Assembly: GCA_028819845.1 (NCBI GenBank)
Contig: JAPPKS010000029.1
Coordinates: 137,332-201,331, forward strand
Direction of reading: 5' to 3'
Length of the DNA: 64,000 nt
Source: Candidatus Poribacteria bacterium
Lineage (GTDB): Bacteria; Poribacteria; WGA-4E; PCPOR2b
Part shown: positions 45,157-54,221 of the stretch, piece after piece
Layout of the letters: each line of letters begins with the position of its first letter
Numbering within the stretch: the stretch's first letter is position 1
Made by a program: the position numbers and the translations under genes
The notes under the pieces: generated by a model
Database searches by the model: none
Seen by the model: only the letters and a program-made list of their open reading frames with translations
Told to the model about the DNA's origin: nothing

Positions 45157-45873
45157 ATGGCGGTGATTACGATTATCGGACGCGGCCACTCCGGTACACG
45201 CGCAATCTCACAGACATTGTATGCCAGCGGTGTGTACATGGGCAACACACTAAACCCTTCCGGCGACAAGGTTCCGCCTGATGCCATGTACGATGCCTGC
45301 AGAGTGATGGGACGCCGCGTTAAATGGAACGGCGGTTTATCATGGGACTTTACACCGCTGCATACCATGGAGATTGACAGTGAATTCAAAGACCTGATAC
45401 ATGCCTATCTAGCTGACGTGCTTCGCAATAAATCCGCGGATAAAGGTTGGAAAATACCCGAGACCACCTTGGTCTACCCGTGGATTGTACGCATGTTTCC
45501 GGACATTAAATATATTCATTGGATTCGCGATCCAAGAGACTGTATTCTTGGAAGCCACATCACGGATGACCTGCAACGGTTTGGAGTTGACTGCCCCGCA
45601 GCGAATGACGTCCGCAGACGCAGAGCAATCTCATGGCAATACCAATATGAACTCGTGAAATCAACGCCTAAACCCAAAAACTATATGCTAATCAGATTTG
45701 AGGATTTCGTTCTTAAGCACGACAAAACAATCCAGTATCTTGAGGACTTTTTGGGCATGCCATTAGCGAAAGTAATTGTCAGGCGAGAATCAGTCGGCCG
45801 CTGGAAAACGGATACGGGAGAGCACAATTTTGAATTCTTTCGGGAAGCGTTGGCAGCGCACCATTACGATTAA
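45157..45873 (+). CDS. Sulfotransferase family protein
   Basis: A 238-aa protein of the sulfotransferase fold. The N-terminal I-I-G-R-G-H-S-G-T-R-A-I resembles the 5'-phosphosulfate-binding loop for PAPS, and the middle W-I-R-D-P-R-D-C-I-L-G-S supplies the 3'-phosphate arginine and serine. Near the end are R-F-E-D-F-V and W-K-T-D-T-G. The chosen ATG at 45157 has GAGAGG upstream; an in-frame start 21 codons earlier lacks it. Acceptor molecule unknown; sponge-associated bacteria often encode many such enzymes. Confidence 0.85.
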   Translation: MAVITIIGRGHSGTRAISQTLYASGVYMGNTLNPSGDKVPPDAMYDACRVMGRRVKWNGGLSWDFTPLHTMEIDSEFKDLIHAYLADVLRNKSADKGWKIPETTLVYPWIVRMFPDIKYIHWIRDPRDCILGSHITDDLQRFGVDCPAANDVRRRRAISWQYQYELVKSTPKPKNYMLIRFEDFVLKHDKTIQYLEDFLGMPLAKVIVRRESVGRWKTDTGEHNFEFFREALAAHHYD

Positions 45874-45971
45874 AGGAAGCCGGCCTGCGCTGAGTAGTGG
45901 GCTGATCCATCTTTCCTTCGGACGCTACCATTCGTTAACATCAATACAATGTACAACTACCTAGTTTGCGC

Positions 45972-46000
45972 TTGACTGATCCGGTCTAGACGGATATAAT
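45972..46000 (+). promoter_or_regulatory. Near-consensus sigma-70 promoter for the DUF6785 gene
   Basis: TTGACT (45972-45977), 17-bp spacer, TATAAT (45995-46000). It lies 130 bp before the GTG at 46130 and after the sulfotransferase gene, so the two genes need not share a transcript. Confidence 0.72.
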
Positions 46001-46129
46001 ATTTATTATTCTGCGCAACAGATATGAGGTTGGGTTATCATCAAAACCTCCGTGAAAAAGCCGCATTCTTTCCCCTCAAAACCTCATCCCTTCGCTCACT
46101 CCAGTACATTTTTCAAAGGCAGGTGATAT

Positions 46130-48070
46130 GTGAATCAATCCACGCCCACCAATAGCGGCACGACAAGCAGTGTTGCCCTGCGGGCGGTGGTAATCGGACT
46201 TATCTTCGTTGTTGCAAACGCCTATTGGGTTGGAAGAAATGACCTCATAACAGGGCCGAAGCACAATTACATGTCTCTGTTCAGCAATGCCGTTTTCACG
46301 TTTTTTGTGTTGACGCTTGTAAACCTCCTGCTGCGGAAGTTGGCACGGCATTTTGCGTTATCGGACTCCGACCTCTTGGTCGTCTACATTATGGTTGTTA
46401 TGATTACAACCGTTGCTGGGCACCAGACTATGAGCAAATTGGTCGGAACACTTGTCCACCCGTACTGGTTTGCCACGGCAGAAAATGACTGGCGTAATCT
46501 CTTCTGGCGGTATATTCCCGAATGGTTTACGACAACGGACGAAAAAGCGTTGACCGGCTTTTTTCGCGGCGAGACCACGGTGTTCACTCCGCATTTCCTC
46601 GGCGTCTGGCTGAAACCCATCGTGTATTGGTCAGCATTCACCTTTGTCCTATTCTTCGTCCTCATCTGCATTAACACAATTATCCGCAGGCAGTTTACTG
46701 AGCATGAACGGCTCACCTATCCGATTACTTGGATGCCGCTAGAGATGGGTCGCGATCCCGTCGCCTTCCTCAGAAACAGGTTGATGTGGATAGGTTTTGG
46801 AATCGCAGCAGCAATTAGTCTATTGAACGGGCTGAGCAATCTCTATCCCGCTCTACCTTCTGTCCCGGTTGGGTGGACGCGGTTCAACTTTAATGAGAAG
46901 CCGTGGAGTTACATGGTCTATACGCGCATCTCATTTCAGCCCTTCGTTATCGGTCTTTCGTTCTTCATGCCGCTCGACCTCGCCTTTTCTGCCTGGTTTT
47001 TTTACTTCCTTAAAAAGTTGACACAACTGCTCTTGGGCGCCACGATGGGTTGGCGGAATCTGTATCTTGATGAACAAGCCCAAGGCGCCTGGAACGCATT
47101 GGGGATTTTGGCGTTGTGGGTCGGACGTAGACACCTCAAACGCGTATTCACGCACGCTTTTACGGGAAAGGGAGGTATTGATGACTCAAAAGAACCCATG
47201 CCTTATCGGACAGCACTCTTCGGAATCGCAGGCGGATTCCTGTTTTTCATCTGGTTCGCCTTTAAGGCGGGATTCTCGATCTGGGTGATGCTGCTGTTTC
47301 TGGTGTTGTACTTCTGCACGGCGATTGGCATCAGTAAAATCAGGGCTAGTCTGGGCGTAACTGTGCATGAATTGTTGTGGGTGGATCCCGGCAGAACCAT
47401 GGTTACATCGTTGGGTACACGGACATTCGGCCCACGAAACCTGACCATTCTCTCATTTCTGTACTGGCTCAATCGAGACCAGGCTGCCCATCCAATGCCA
47501 AGTCAGCTTGAAGCGTTTCGGATTGGTGAACAGGTGAATATGAACTCTCGCCGGTTATTCTGGGCGGTGATTATCACTTTTGCCGTCGGAATTCCGGCGA
47601 CCTTTCTGATATATTTCGACATTTTGTATCACCACGGAGCCGCGAATCCTGCAACGTCCTTCATCATGGGGGTCGGAAGGGAAGGCTTGGGACAACGCCT
47701 TCAGACGTGGTTGACTTTCCCAACGGCAGGAGACTACGTGACCATGGGTTTTATGGGGCTAGGCTGCGTTCTTACCGGCTTTTTCTTAATTATGAAGATG
47801 CGGTTCCTTTGGTGGCCCTTCCATCCGGTAGGTTATGTGCTCGGCGTAAGCCCGGCAGAGATGGTCTACATCTGGGTTCCCGTCCTCATAAGTTGGTGGT
47901 TAAAATTCATCATCCTCAGATACGGCGGTTTGCGGGCATATCGGAAAGCCATCCCGTTTTTTGCGGGGTTGATACTTGGGGATTATTCGATGGGCGGCAT
48001 CTGGAGCATCATTAGCGCCATAACCAAAATCACAACCTACAATATGGGGTGGCACCCTGTGTTGAACTGA
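46130..48070 (+). CDS. DUF6785-type polytopic membrane protein
   Basis: A 646-aa integral membrane protein with roughly 14 hydrophobic segments and large charged loops. I recognise it as the DUF6785/DUF6784 type seen in Poribacteria, Planctomycetes and relatives, from the N-terminal A-Y-W-V-G-R-N-D-L arrangement, the E-H-E-R-L-T-Y-P region, and the late M-K-M-R-F-L-W-W-P-F-H-P-V-G-Y with D-Y-S-M-G-G. The E-x-E-R-L-x-Y-P motif recalls oligopeptide transporters (OPT), so it may be a transporter. GTG start with AGGTG upstream. No defined function. Confidence 0.82.
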   Translation: MNQSTPTNSGTTSSVALRAVVIGLIFVVANAYWVGRNDLITGPKHNYMSLFSNAVFTFFVLTLVNLLLRKLARHFALSDSDLLVVYIMVVMITTVAGHQTMSKLVGTLVHPYWFATAENDWRNLFWRYIPEWFTTTDEKALTGFFRGETTVFTPHFLGVWLKPIVYWSAFTFVLFFVLICINTIIRRQFTEHERLTYPITWMPLEMGRDPVAFLRNRLMWIGFGIAAAISLLNGLSNLYPALPSVPVGWTRFNFNEKPWSYMVYTRISFQPFVIGLSFFMPLDLAFSAWFFYFLKKLTQLLLGATMGWRNLYLDEQAQGAWNALGILALWVGRRHLKRVFTHAFTGKGGIDDSKEPMPYRTALFGIAGGFLFFIWFAFKAGFSIWVMLLFLVLYFCTAIGISKIRASLGVTVHELLWVDPGRTMVTSLGTRTFGPRNLTILSFLYWLNRDQAAHPMPSQLEAFRIGEQVNMNSRRLFWAVIITFAVGIPATFLIYFDILYHHGAANPATSFIMGVGREGLGQRLQTWLTFPTAGDYVTMGFMGLGCVLTGFFLIMKMRFLWWPFHPVGYVLGVSPAEMVYIWVPVLISWWLKFIILRYGGLRAYRKAIPFFAGLILGDYSMGGIWSIISAITKITTYNMGWHPVLN

Positions 48071-48168
48071 GGTTAAACCGCGCGATGTTTTTTCTTAACT
48101 GCATCGCTGTGTACTCAAGCGTGAATGCCTGCACGCAAAACTAGTGATTTGAAGAAAGCTAAGGTAGT

Positions 48169-49863
48169 ATGAGTTCAGACAATGCTAAAGGGATAAAAAA
48201 AGGTTTAACAAACTACGGCGACCCTGAGTTTAGTGTGTACATTCGGAAGGCGTTTTTTAAGGCGATGGGTTACGGCGACGAGGAGCTTGAACGGCCTATC
48301 ATCGGCATCATCAACACCTTCAGCGGGTTTAACAGTTGCCACCACAATTTCGGTGACCTAATCGAAGCGGTTAAACGGGGAGTGCTGTCCCAAGGCGGGC
48401 TGCCGATCGAATTCCCGACTATTTCGCTCGGCGAAATGTTTACGGCGCCTACGACCATGATGTTTCGCAACCTGATGGCGATGGACACAGAAGAGATGAT
48501 TCGCGCCCAGCCGATGGACGGCGTCGTCCTTTTGGGCGGTTGCGACAAGACTGTCCCCGCCCAGTTGATGGGTGCGGCAAGCGTGGATATTCCTGCAATC
48601 TGTTTAGTCGCAGGGCCAATGATTACAGGCGATTATCGCGGCGAGCGGCTCGGCGCATGCACCGATTGCCGCCGATTTTGGAGAGAATACCGCGCAGGCA
48701 ACATAGATAAAGGGGAAATCAATGAAATTGAAGGTCGGTTGTGTGCCAGTACCGGTACCTGCATGGTAATGGGAACGGCTAGCACCATGGCAGCCTTGGC
48801 AGAAACGCTCGGTATCATGCTGCCCGGCGGCGCCGCGATTCCTGCAGTGATGGCGGAACGCCGACGGCAAGCTGAGGCGACGGGGAGAACCATCGTCTCA
48901 ATGATACGAAAACAGCTGCGTCCGTCAAAGATTATGACCCGGAAATCATTCGAGAACGCGCTCCGAATCCTCATGGCGATTGGCGGTTCGACAAACGCGG
49001 TCATCCACCTCACAGCAATTGCGAGGCGCTTAGACATTGAATTGAGTCTCGACGATTACAATCGAATCAGCGATGAAACGCCGGTATTGGTGAATGTCAG
49101 ACCGAGTGGTCAATATTACATGGAAGATTTTTGGAAGGCGGGGGGCGTACCGGTAGTCATGAAAGCGCTCGAAGACTTTCTACACTCAGACGCGCTCACC
49201 GCCTTAGGGTCAACTGTCGGCGAGAACCTGTCGGGCGTTCCTCAACCCCCGGCATGGCAGGATGTGATCACGGGAAAAGATAATCCCCTGTTCGGAACAG
49301 GTTCGCTCGTCTGCCTATTCGGCAACCTTGCACCAAACGGCGCGGTCATCAAACGATCAGCGGCTTCTCCTAATTTACTAACACATCAAGGTCCCGCGGT
49401 TGTCTTTAAGTCGCTTGAAGACCTGCACAACCGTATCGATTCACCGGACTTGGAGGTCACGGAGGAGCACGTTATGGTGCTTCAGAACGCGGGGCCCATC
49501 GGTGGACCAGGCATGCCGGAAGCCGGTTACCTACCAATTCCGAAGAAACTCCTACAAACCGGCGTCAAAGATATGGTTCGTATCTCGGACGCTCGCATGA
49601 GCGGCACGGCATTTGGTGCTGTGGTGCTGCACGTCTCGCCTGAAGCCGCAGTTGGAGGCGCATTGGCATTGGTCCAGGATGGCGACCTGATTGAACTCGA
49701 TGTCCCCAATAAACGCCTAGAATTGCTGGTAGACTGCGAAGAATTGGCGACACGCCGGGATAATCTCACCCTCCCATCTCCCCATTTTGAAAGAGGGTAT
49801 GGCAAACTCTTTATCGATCACGTCGAGCAAGCCCACCTCGGTTGCGATTTCGATTTTCTTTAG
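48169..49863 (+). CDS. IlvD/Edd family dehydratase (sugar-acid or dihydroxy-acid dehydratase)
   Basis: A 564-aa iron-sulfur dehydratase. Cluster-ligand cysteines lie in N-S-C-H-H (near residue 64), G-G-C-D-K-T-V-P-A (near residue 128) and S-T-G-T-C-M-V-M-G-T-A-S (near residue 200). Other anchors are S-T-N-A-V-I-H-L, G-P-I-G-G-P-G-M-P-E and D-A-R-M-S-G-T-A. The A-C-T-D-C-R-R-F-W segment and size fit the arabonate/xylonate/galactonate dehydratase branch better than classical IlvD, which suits the sugar-acid theme, but IlvD activity cannot be excluded. Confidence 0.9.
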   Translation: MSSDNAKGIKKGLTNYGDPEFSVYIRKAFFKAMGYGDEELERPIIGIINTFSGFNSCHHNFGDLIEAVKRGVLSQGGLPIEFPTISLGEMFTAPTTMMFRNLMAMDTEEMIRAQPMDGVVLLGGCDKTVPAQLMGAASVDIPAICLVAGPMITGDYRGERLGACTDCRRFWREYRAGNIDKGEINEIEGRLCASTGTCMVMGTASTMAALAETLGIMLPGGAAIPAVMAERRRQAEATGRTIVSMIRKQLRPSKIMTRKSFENALRILMAIGGSTNAVIHLTAIARRLDIELSLDDYNRISDETPVLVNVRPSGQYYMEDFWKAGGVPVVMKALEDFLHSDALTALGSTVGENLSGVPQPPAWQDVITGKDNPLFGTGSLVCLFGNLAPNGAVIKRSAASPNLLTHQGPAVVFKSLEDLHNRIDSPDLEVTEEHVMVLQNAGPIGGPGMPEAGYLPIPKKLLQTGVKDMVRISDARMSGTAFGAVVLHVSPEAAVGGALALVQDGDLIELDVPNKRLELLVDCEELATRRDNLTLPSPHFERGYGKLFIDHVEQAHLGCDFDFL

Positions 49864-50053
49864 TGCTGCGTAAGTTGGTAATCTGCATTCGGGACGATTC
49901 GGTGTAACATCCACGATCAATTTCTTAATCGTCGTGGGACTTTATAGTCATTGCAATCAAATAATTATACATTTACGCATTGGTTTGTTCGAGAGCCTTC
50001 CTAGCCTCGATAATCAATCAGTCGATCCCTCCTTGTGTAAATATGGACCTAAA

Positions 50054-50434
50054 TCACGATAACTTGTACCGGTTCGTCTCGGGTTGCCAGTCTCGAATTA
50101 GCCTTGTCTCCAATTCGAGCGTGTCCGTTACTCCTGCTGTGAATACCGCCGAAAACTGGGCGATATCGCGAAACATGCGAAGTTGCCGCCTTAAGTCTGG
50201 ATTATCTTCGTCGGAAAGGTGCTGCAGCAGGCACCTGCGAACGCACGTAGTTGATTGACCGACGTAAAGGCGTTCCGGCGCATCCTCGGTGCAGGTCGGC
50301 AGCCACAACGCGTATAGACCGCATCTACCCTTCGGCAGTTGCAACACCTCAGTGCGTGTAAATGGCCGACGCTCGTTCTCTACCCGGTACTTCACAGAGA
50401 ATGGGTTGGGGTAGTCGTGTGGTGTATTGGACAT
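50054..50434 (-). CDS. Small GIY-YIG nuclease-fold protein
   Basis: A 126-aa single-domain protein. The GIY-YIG core is visible as G-L-Y-A-L-W-L-P (residues 39-46) and R-L-Y-V-G-Q-S (near residues 56-62), followed by the conserved arginine in C-V-R-R and histidine in L-Q-H-L. The metal-binding glutamate is in L-E-L-E-T-R-L-I-R-D-W, ending P-E-T-N-R. It has all the catalytic elements but no DNA-binding domain. It is preceded by a palindrome-rich region. Stand-alone members occur in mobile and repair contexts; its role is unknown. Confidence 0.85.
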   Translation of the reverse strand: MSNTPHDYPNPFSVKYRVENERRPFTRTEVLQLPKGRCGLYALWLPTCTEDAPERLYVGQSTTCVRRCLLQHLSDEDNPDLRRQLRMFRDIAQFSAVFTAGVTDTLELETRLIRDWQPETNRYKLS

Positions 50435-50493
50435 GGGGTGTCAAATAGGGTGCCTCAAATACCGAACAGCGATTGTTGCAACCGCTAAGCTAA

Positions 50494-50556
50494 TATGTAT
50501 AATTTTTGCTGATTTTTATACATATAATATGTGATATGTATAAAACGTATACATAT
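50494..50556. promoter_or_regulatory. Pair of perfect TATGTATA-type palindromes
   Basis: First inverted repeat: TATGTATAA (50494-50502) and TTATACATA (50516-50524), 13-nt loop. Second: ATATGTATA (50534-50542) and TATACATAT (50548-50556), 5-nt loop. The same 7-mer TATGTAT appears in both, like a doubled operator. They lie 60-120 bp upstream of the GIY-YIG start and downstream of a broken minus-strand ORF. Confidence 0.6.
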
Positions 50557-50607
50557 TGATGAGAGAAAACGAGTCTTTTGGAAAAACGCGGATTCTTTAA
50601 GGCGGCG

Positions 50608-50838
50608 CTACGTTAGAAAATTGAGTTGTTCCCTGTCGTCCATCGCGGTGCGGATGTTACCCCATTCCGTAACGAGGTTATTGAAGATAACCGCGTTCTC
50701 CGAATCGCCCGGAAGGCAGTAGGCATACGCCGTATGCCGTAACCTTGGTTCAGAAGGCGCGAACGGCGTCAAAGCAAAATGTGCAAGTTATGCCGCACGG
50801 CGTATACCTATTACTTCCCCTTGCGCGTTCAATCGCAT
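50608..50838 (-). pseudogene. Possible small gene interrupted by an in-frame TAA
   Basis: From the ATG at 50838 the minus strand reads 16 codons, a TAA at 50788-50790, then 59 further codons in the same frame to a TAG at 50608-50610. The downstream part (for example A-Y-A-Y-C-L-P-G-D-S-E-N-A-V-I-F-N-N) has protein-like composition. I recognise no family. It could be a gene with a nonsense mutation, a C-terminal remnant, or chance. Confidence 0.35.
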
Positions 50839-50953
50839 AAAGCCTAATTGAGGCTATATAGTAGCACAGACGGCGGCCAAAATCTGCCAGTTTGTGGTGA
50901 TTGCCCAGCTTGCCCTGATAAAAATATCGTTGTGAGCGAATCCCAAAATTGTG

Positions 50954-50982
50954 TTGACAAAGCCCATCTACATAGTTATAAT
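50954..50982 (+). promoter_or_regulatory. Perfect-consensus sigma-70 promoter
   Basis: TTGACA (50954-50959), 17-bp spacer, TATAAT (50977-50982), every position matching consensus. Transcription would start near 50989, after the 5' end of the open frame (50951). This supports the downstream TTG at 51017 as the start of the outer-membrane protein. Confidence 0.85.
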
Positions 50983-51016
50983 GGGGATATTCGTAAGTTT
51001 ACAGAGGAGAGCAGAC

Positions 51017-51952
51017 TTGCCAGCGTACAAGCGATTCGTTGTTGCTGTTATTCTATGTACGACGTTACAACCGTGGAACGTCGCCATTGGAGCGGACATA
51101 CACCCGAACGCCGGTACAAGAGCCATGCCGTTTCTGAAAATCGGCATTGGGGCGCGAGCTATCGGCATGGGGGAATCCCAAGTTGCCGACGCAAGTGATC
51201 TCTACGCCTCCTATTGGAATCCGGCAGGCCTCGCTCGCGTGAAACGACCGCAGCTAGGCTTGATGCACAATGAATGGTTTGAAGGCATTAACCACGAGTT
51301 CTTTGGGTTTGTTCAACCCATTGGTGATGCGGGCGCCTTCGGCGGCAGTGCAATTTTCCTCGATTTTGGCGAACTGCAAGGGCGCGACGCGAGCGGCAAC
51401 GAAACGAAAAAGTTCCGTCCCTACGATCTCGCGCTCGTTCTCTCCTATGCCCGCCAGTTCGCATCTGCCTTCTCCGTGGGAATCAATAGCAAATGGATTC
51501 GGGAGCAGATTGACGACACAAATGCCCAAGTCATCGCATTCGACGTGGGGGGGTTGTACACCGTTCCCAAGAGACCACTCACCTTCGGGTTAAACATCCA
51601 ACACCTCGGCGGCAAAGTGACGTTTGTCGAGGAGTCATTTAACCTGCCGGTCAACATAAAGGTGGGTGCGGCTTATAAATTGCTCGATGATGCGTTCACC
51701 GTCGCGGTTGATGTGAATCGCCCCTCTGATAATGATATCACGGTCGGATTCGGAGGCGCGCTCACGGTGTCTCAACTGCTTCATTTGCGCACCGGTTACA
51801 AACACACCGTCGGCGGAAACGACTTGGGAGTATCATCGGGAATAACCGCCGGCATTGGATTTAGCATTGAAGGATTCCAGCTTGACTACGCCTTTGTCTC
51901 ATACGGAAACCTTGGACCAACGCATCGATTTTCCCTCATCTTAAATTTTTGA
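51017..51952 (+). CDS. PorV/PorQ family outer-membrane beta-barrel protein
   Basis: A 311-aa protein with a signal peptide (L-P-A-Y-K-R-F-V-V-A-V-I-L, cleavage after I-G-A) and a FadL-like barrel. The mature start A-M-P-F-L-K-I-G-I-G-A-R-A-I-G-M-G-E-S-Q-V-A followed by Y-W-N-P-A-G-L-A is the hallmark of PorV/PorQ (UPF0164-type) proteins. The rest alternates polar and hydrophobic residues and ends in aromatic I-L-N-F, as barrels do. The TTG start has AGAGGAG upstream and lies just after a perfect promoter. In Bacteroidetes such proteins assist type IX secretion; no other such genes are here. Confidence 0.88.
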   Translation: MPAYKRFVVAVILCTTLQPWNVAIGADIHPNAGTRAMPFLKIGIGARAIGMGESQVADASDLYASYWNPAGLARVKRPQLGLMHNEWFEGINHEFFGFVQPIGDAGAFGGSAIFLDFGELQGRDASGNETKKFRPYDLALVLSYARQFASAFSVGINSKWIREQIDDTNAQVIAFDVGGLYTVPKRPLTFGLNIQHLGGKVTFVEESFNLPVNIKVGAAYKLLDDAFTVAVDVNRPSDNDITVGFGGALTVSQLLHLRTGYKHTVGGNDLGVSSGITAGIGFSIEGFQLDYAFVSYGNLGPTHRFSLILNF

Positions 51953-52098
51953 TAACCGGCACACCCAGTTTTCAGATGTTACCCCCAACTGACACCCATC
52001 GTCTGAATTTTCTAATCAGATCCATCCGGCGCCGTCGCTGATTTTCACGCCAGAAATGCGCCAAGTGGCGAGTCACCGCGCTAACCGAAAGACGGACA

Positions 52099-52929
52099 AT
52101 GTACCCAACCATCATCGATCTCGGATCAATCCCGATCGGACCAATTAACATTCCGCTGGCGATACATAGCTATGGGTTAATGTTAGCGGCAGCATTCCTG
52201 ACTGTGATGTTCGTCACACAGCGGGAATTAGCGCGCAAACAACTCGATCCGCAATTGGCGTCATCAGTTGTCTTTGCCAGCGCCATCGGCGGTATCATCG
52301 GCGCAAAACTCTACGCGGCGTTTGAGGATGGAAGTTTCTCCGTCAATGAACTGTTTTCGACTAGCGGATTAGTCTGGTACGGCGGGATGATGGGCGGCAC
52401 AGCGGCTGCATTTTTCGTTCTGCATCGATCGCGCAGTCCAGTGCTTCCGGTGCTTGATGCATTCGCACCTCTGTTTTTGCTCGGATACGGAATCGGGCGA
52501 ATCGGCTGTTTTCTCGCCGGGGATGGCGATTACGGAAAGGCCTCTGACCTGCCGTGGGCAATGGCATTCCCGAACGGCACCGTGCCGACCCATGAACGGG
52601 TTCATCCAACACCCCTTTATGAAACCGGGATGTCGGTCATCGGATTCGGTCTGCTGTGGTCGTTACGCAAAAAGAAGGAGATGACGCCTGGGTGGATGAC
52701 AGGAGGTTATCTAATTTTGGCGGGGTTTGAACGCTTCCTAGCCGAGTTTTGGCGAATCAACTCACCCGCTTTCCTCGGATTAACAACTGCCCAGTTTCTC
52801 AGTCTCGTACTCGTTGGCATCGGGGGGTGGCTCATCTACTGGGTTACGCATCGACCCGTCGCTGATGAAGCGGAGAATATTCCAACCCCTAACCCGCCGC
52901 GAAGAAAACGGCCAAGGCGTCGAGCCTAA
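52099..52929 (+). CDS. lgt: Prolipoprotein diacylglyceryl transferase
   Basis: A 276-aa inner-membrane enzyme that adds diacylglycerol to the lipobox cysteine of prolipoproteins. Conserved elements are I-H-S-Y-G-L-M near residue 22, W-Y-G-G-M-M-G-G, the Lgt signature G-R-I-G-C-F-L-A-G-D-G-D-Y-G-K near residue 135, V-H-P-T-P-L-Y-E, and E-F-W-R. The C-terminal tail is arginine-rich and cytoplasmic. It would serve lipoproteins such as the MsrB in this window. Convergent with proA, 15 bp apart. Confidence 0.96.
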   Translation: MYPTIIDLGSIPIGPINIPLAIHSYGLMLAAAFLTVMFVTQRELARKQLDPQLASSVVFASAIGGIIGAKLYAAFEDGSFSVNELFSTSGLVWYGGMMGGTAAAFFVLHRSRSPVLPVLDAFAPLFLLGYGIGRIGCFLAGDGDYGKASDLPWAMAFPNGTVPTHERVHPTPLYETGMSVIGFGLLWSLRKKKEMTPGWMTGGYLILAGFERFLAEFWRINSPAFLGLTTAQFLSLVLVGIGGWLIYWVTHRPVADEAENIPTPNPPRRKRPRRRA

Positions 52930-52944
52930 GAAAGCATTGCCGGC

Positions 52945-54207
52945 CTAAGTTCGCACCTGCCCGTTTCCGTAGATGATGTACTTGTAGCTCGTCAATCCTT
53001 CAAGCCCCATTGGTCCGCGGCAGTGCAGCTTCTGCGTGCTAATGCCGACCTCCGCACCGAGACCAAACTCATAACCGTCGGTGAACGCGGTGCTCGCGTT
53101 GACGTAGACGGCAGCTGAATCAACCTGCTTGAGGAATTGTTGCGCCGCGGCATAATTTTCCGTGACAATCGAGTCCGAATGATGCGAACCGTAGGTTTCG
53201 ATATGTTGTACAGCTTCGTCGAAGTCAGATACGATTCTGATAGACAAGATTTTATCGAGGTATTCCGTACGCCAATCATCCTCGGTCGCAGGAACCACGT
53301 CGGGACTCACCCGCTGCGTCTTTTCGCAGCCGCGGAGTTCCACGCCTTCGGCCGTAAACTTTTCGAACATTGGCGGGAGGAACTGCGGAGCGATTCGCTC
53401 GTGGACCAGCAGCGTTTCCATCGTATTGCAAACAGCCACCTTGTATCCGACCTTTGCGTTGTAACAAATCTGCTCTGCCATGTCGGGATCAGCGGCTTCA
53501 TCTACATAAACGTGGCAGACGCCGTCCGCATGTCCGAGGACGGGAATCTCCGAATCCCGCATGAGAGAGCGCACTAACTCATAGCTCCCGCGCGGAACTA
53601 TTAGATCGATGTAATCGGGAAGCGCAATCATCTCTCGCACCGCCTGCCGATCGGTTATGCCGATAAACTGGATGACATCTTTGATGCCTTCCCTTTCGGC
53701 GGTCTCGCTCAATATATTGGCAAGCGTCGTGTTTGAACGAATGGCTTCCGATCCGCCGCGCAAAATTACGCCATTGCCGGATTTGACACACAAGGCTGAC
53801 ACCTCGACGGTGACGTCCGGACGCGACTCGTAAATTACCCCAACAACGCCGATCGGTACACGGACGGTCCCAATTCGCAGTCCATTGGGGCGTTCCCACA
53901 TACGCGTCATTTCGCCGATCGGGTCTGGCAGCCCGGCAACCTGCCTCAAATTATCCGCCATTCTTGCAATCTTCTCTTCGTCCACAAGCAGCCGCTTCAT
54001 CAGCGGCTCGGCGAGTCCAGTCTTTTGCCCCTCCTCCAGGTCAATCTGATTGGCTTCCAAGATTTTATCTTTGAACGTTAAAATGCTATCCGCCATTGCC
54101 AACAGCGCGCTGTTGCGCACATCAACAGAAGTGTTTGACAGGTGGCGCATGGCATTTCTAGCAGATTCCGCTTTCGACTGGATCATTTCCTGAACCGTCT
54201 GACCCAT
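52945..54207 (-). CDS. proA: Gamma-glutamyl phosphate reductase
   Basis: A 420-aa aldehyde-dehydrogenase-fold enzyme making glutamate-5-semialdehyde in proline synthesis. Family segments are I-G-V-V-G-V-I-Y-E-S-R-P-D-V-T, V-I-L-R-G-G-S-E-A, V-P-R-G-S-Y-E-L, the active cysteine in V-C-N-T-M-E-T-L-L-V-H, and the closing R-G-P-M-G-L-E-G-L-T-S-Y-K. The ATG at 54207 has AAAGGAG 8 nt upstream; an in-frame GTG at 54225 overlaps the proB stop. Downstream of proB in one operon. Confidence 0.97.
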   Translation of the reverse strand: MGQTVQEMIQSKAESARNAMRHLSNTSVDVRNSALLAMADSILTFKDKILEANQIDLEEGQKTGLAEPLMKRLLVDEEKIARMADNLRQVAGLPDPIGEMTRMWERPNGLRIGTVRVPIGVVGVIYESRPDVTVEVSALCVKSGNGVILRGGSEAIRSNTTLANILSETAEREGIKDVIQFIGITDRQAVREMIALPDYIDLIVPRGSYELVRSLMRDSEIPVLGHADGVCHVYVDEAADPDMAEQICYNAKVGYKVAVCNTMETLLVHERIAPQFLPPMFEKFTAEGVELRGCEKTQRVSPDVVPATEDDWRTEYLDKILSIRIVSDFDEAVQHIETYGSHHSDSIVTENYAAAQQFLKQVDSAAVYVNASTAFTDGYEFGLGAEVGISTQKLHCRGPMGLEGLTSYKYIIYGNGQVRT

Positions 54208-54221
54208 GAAATTTTCTCCTT

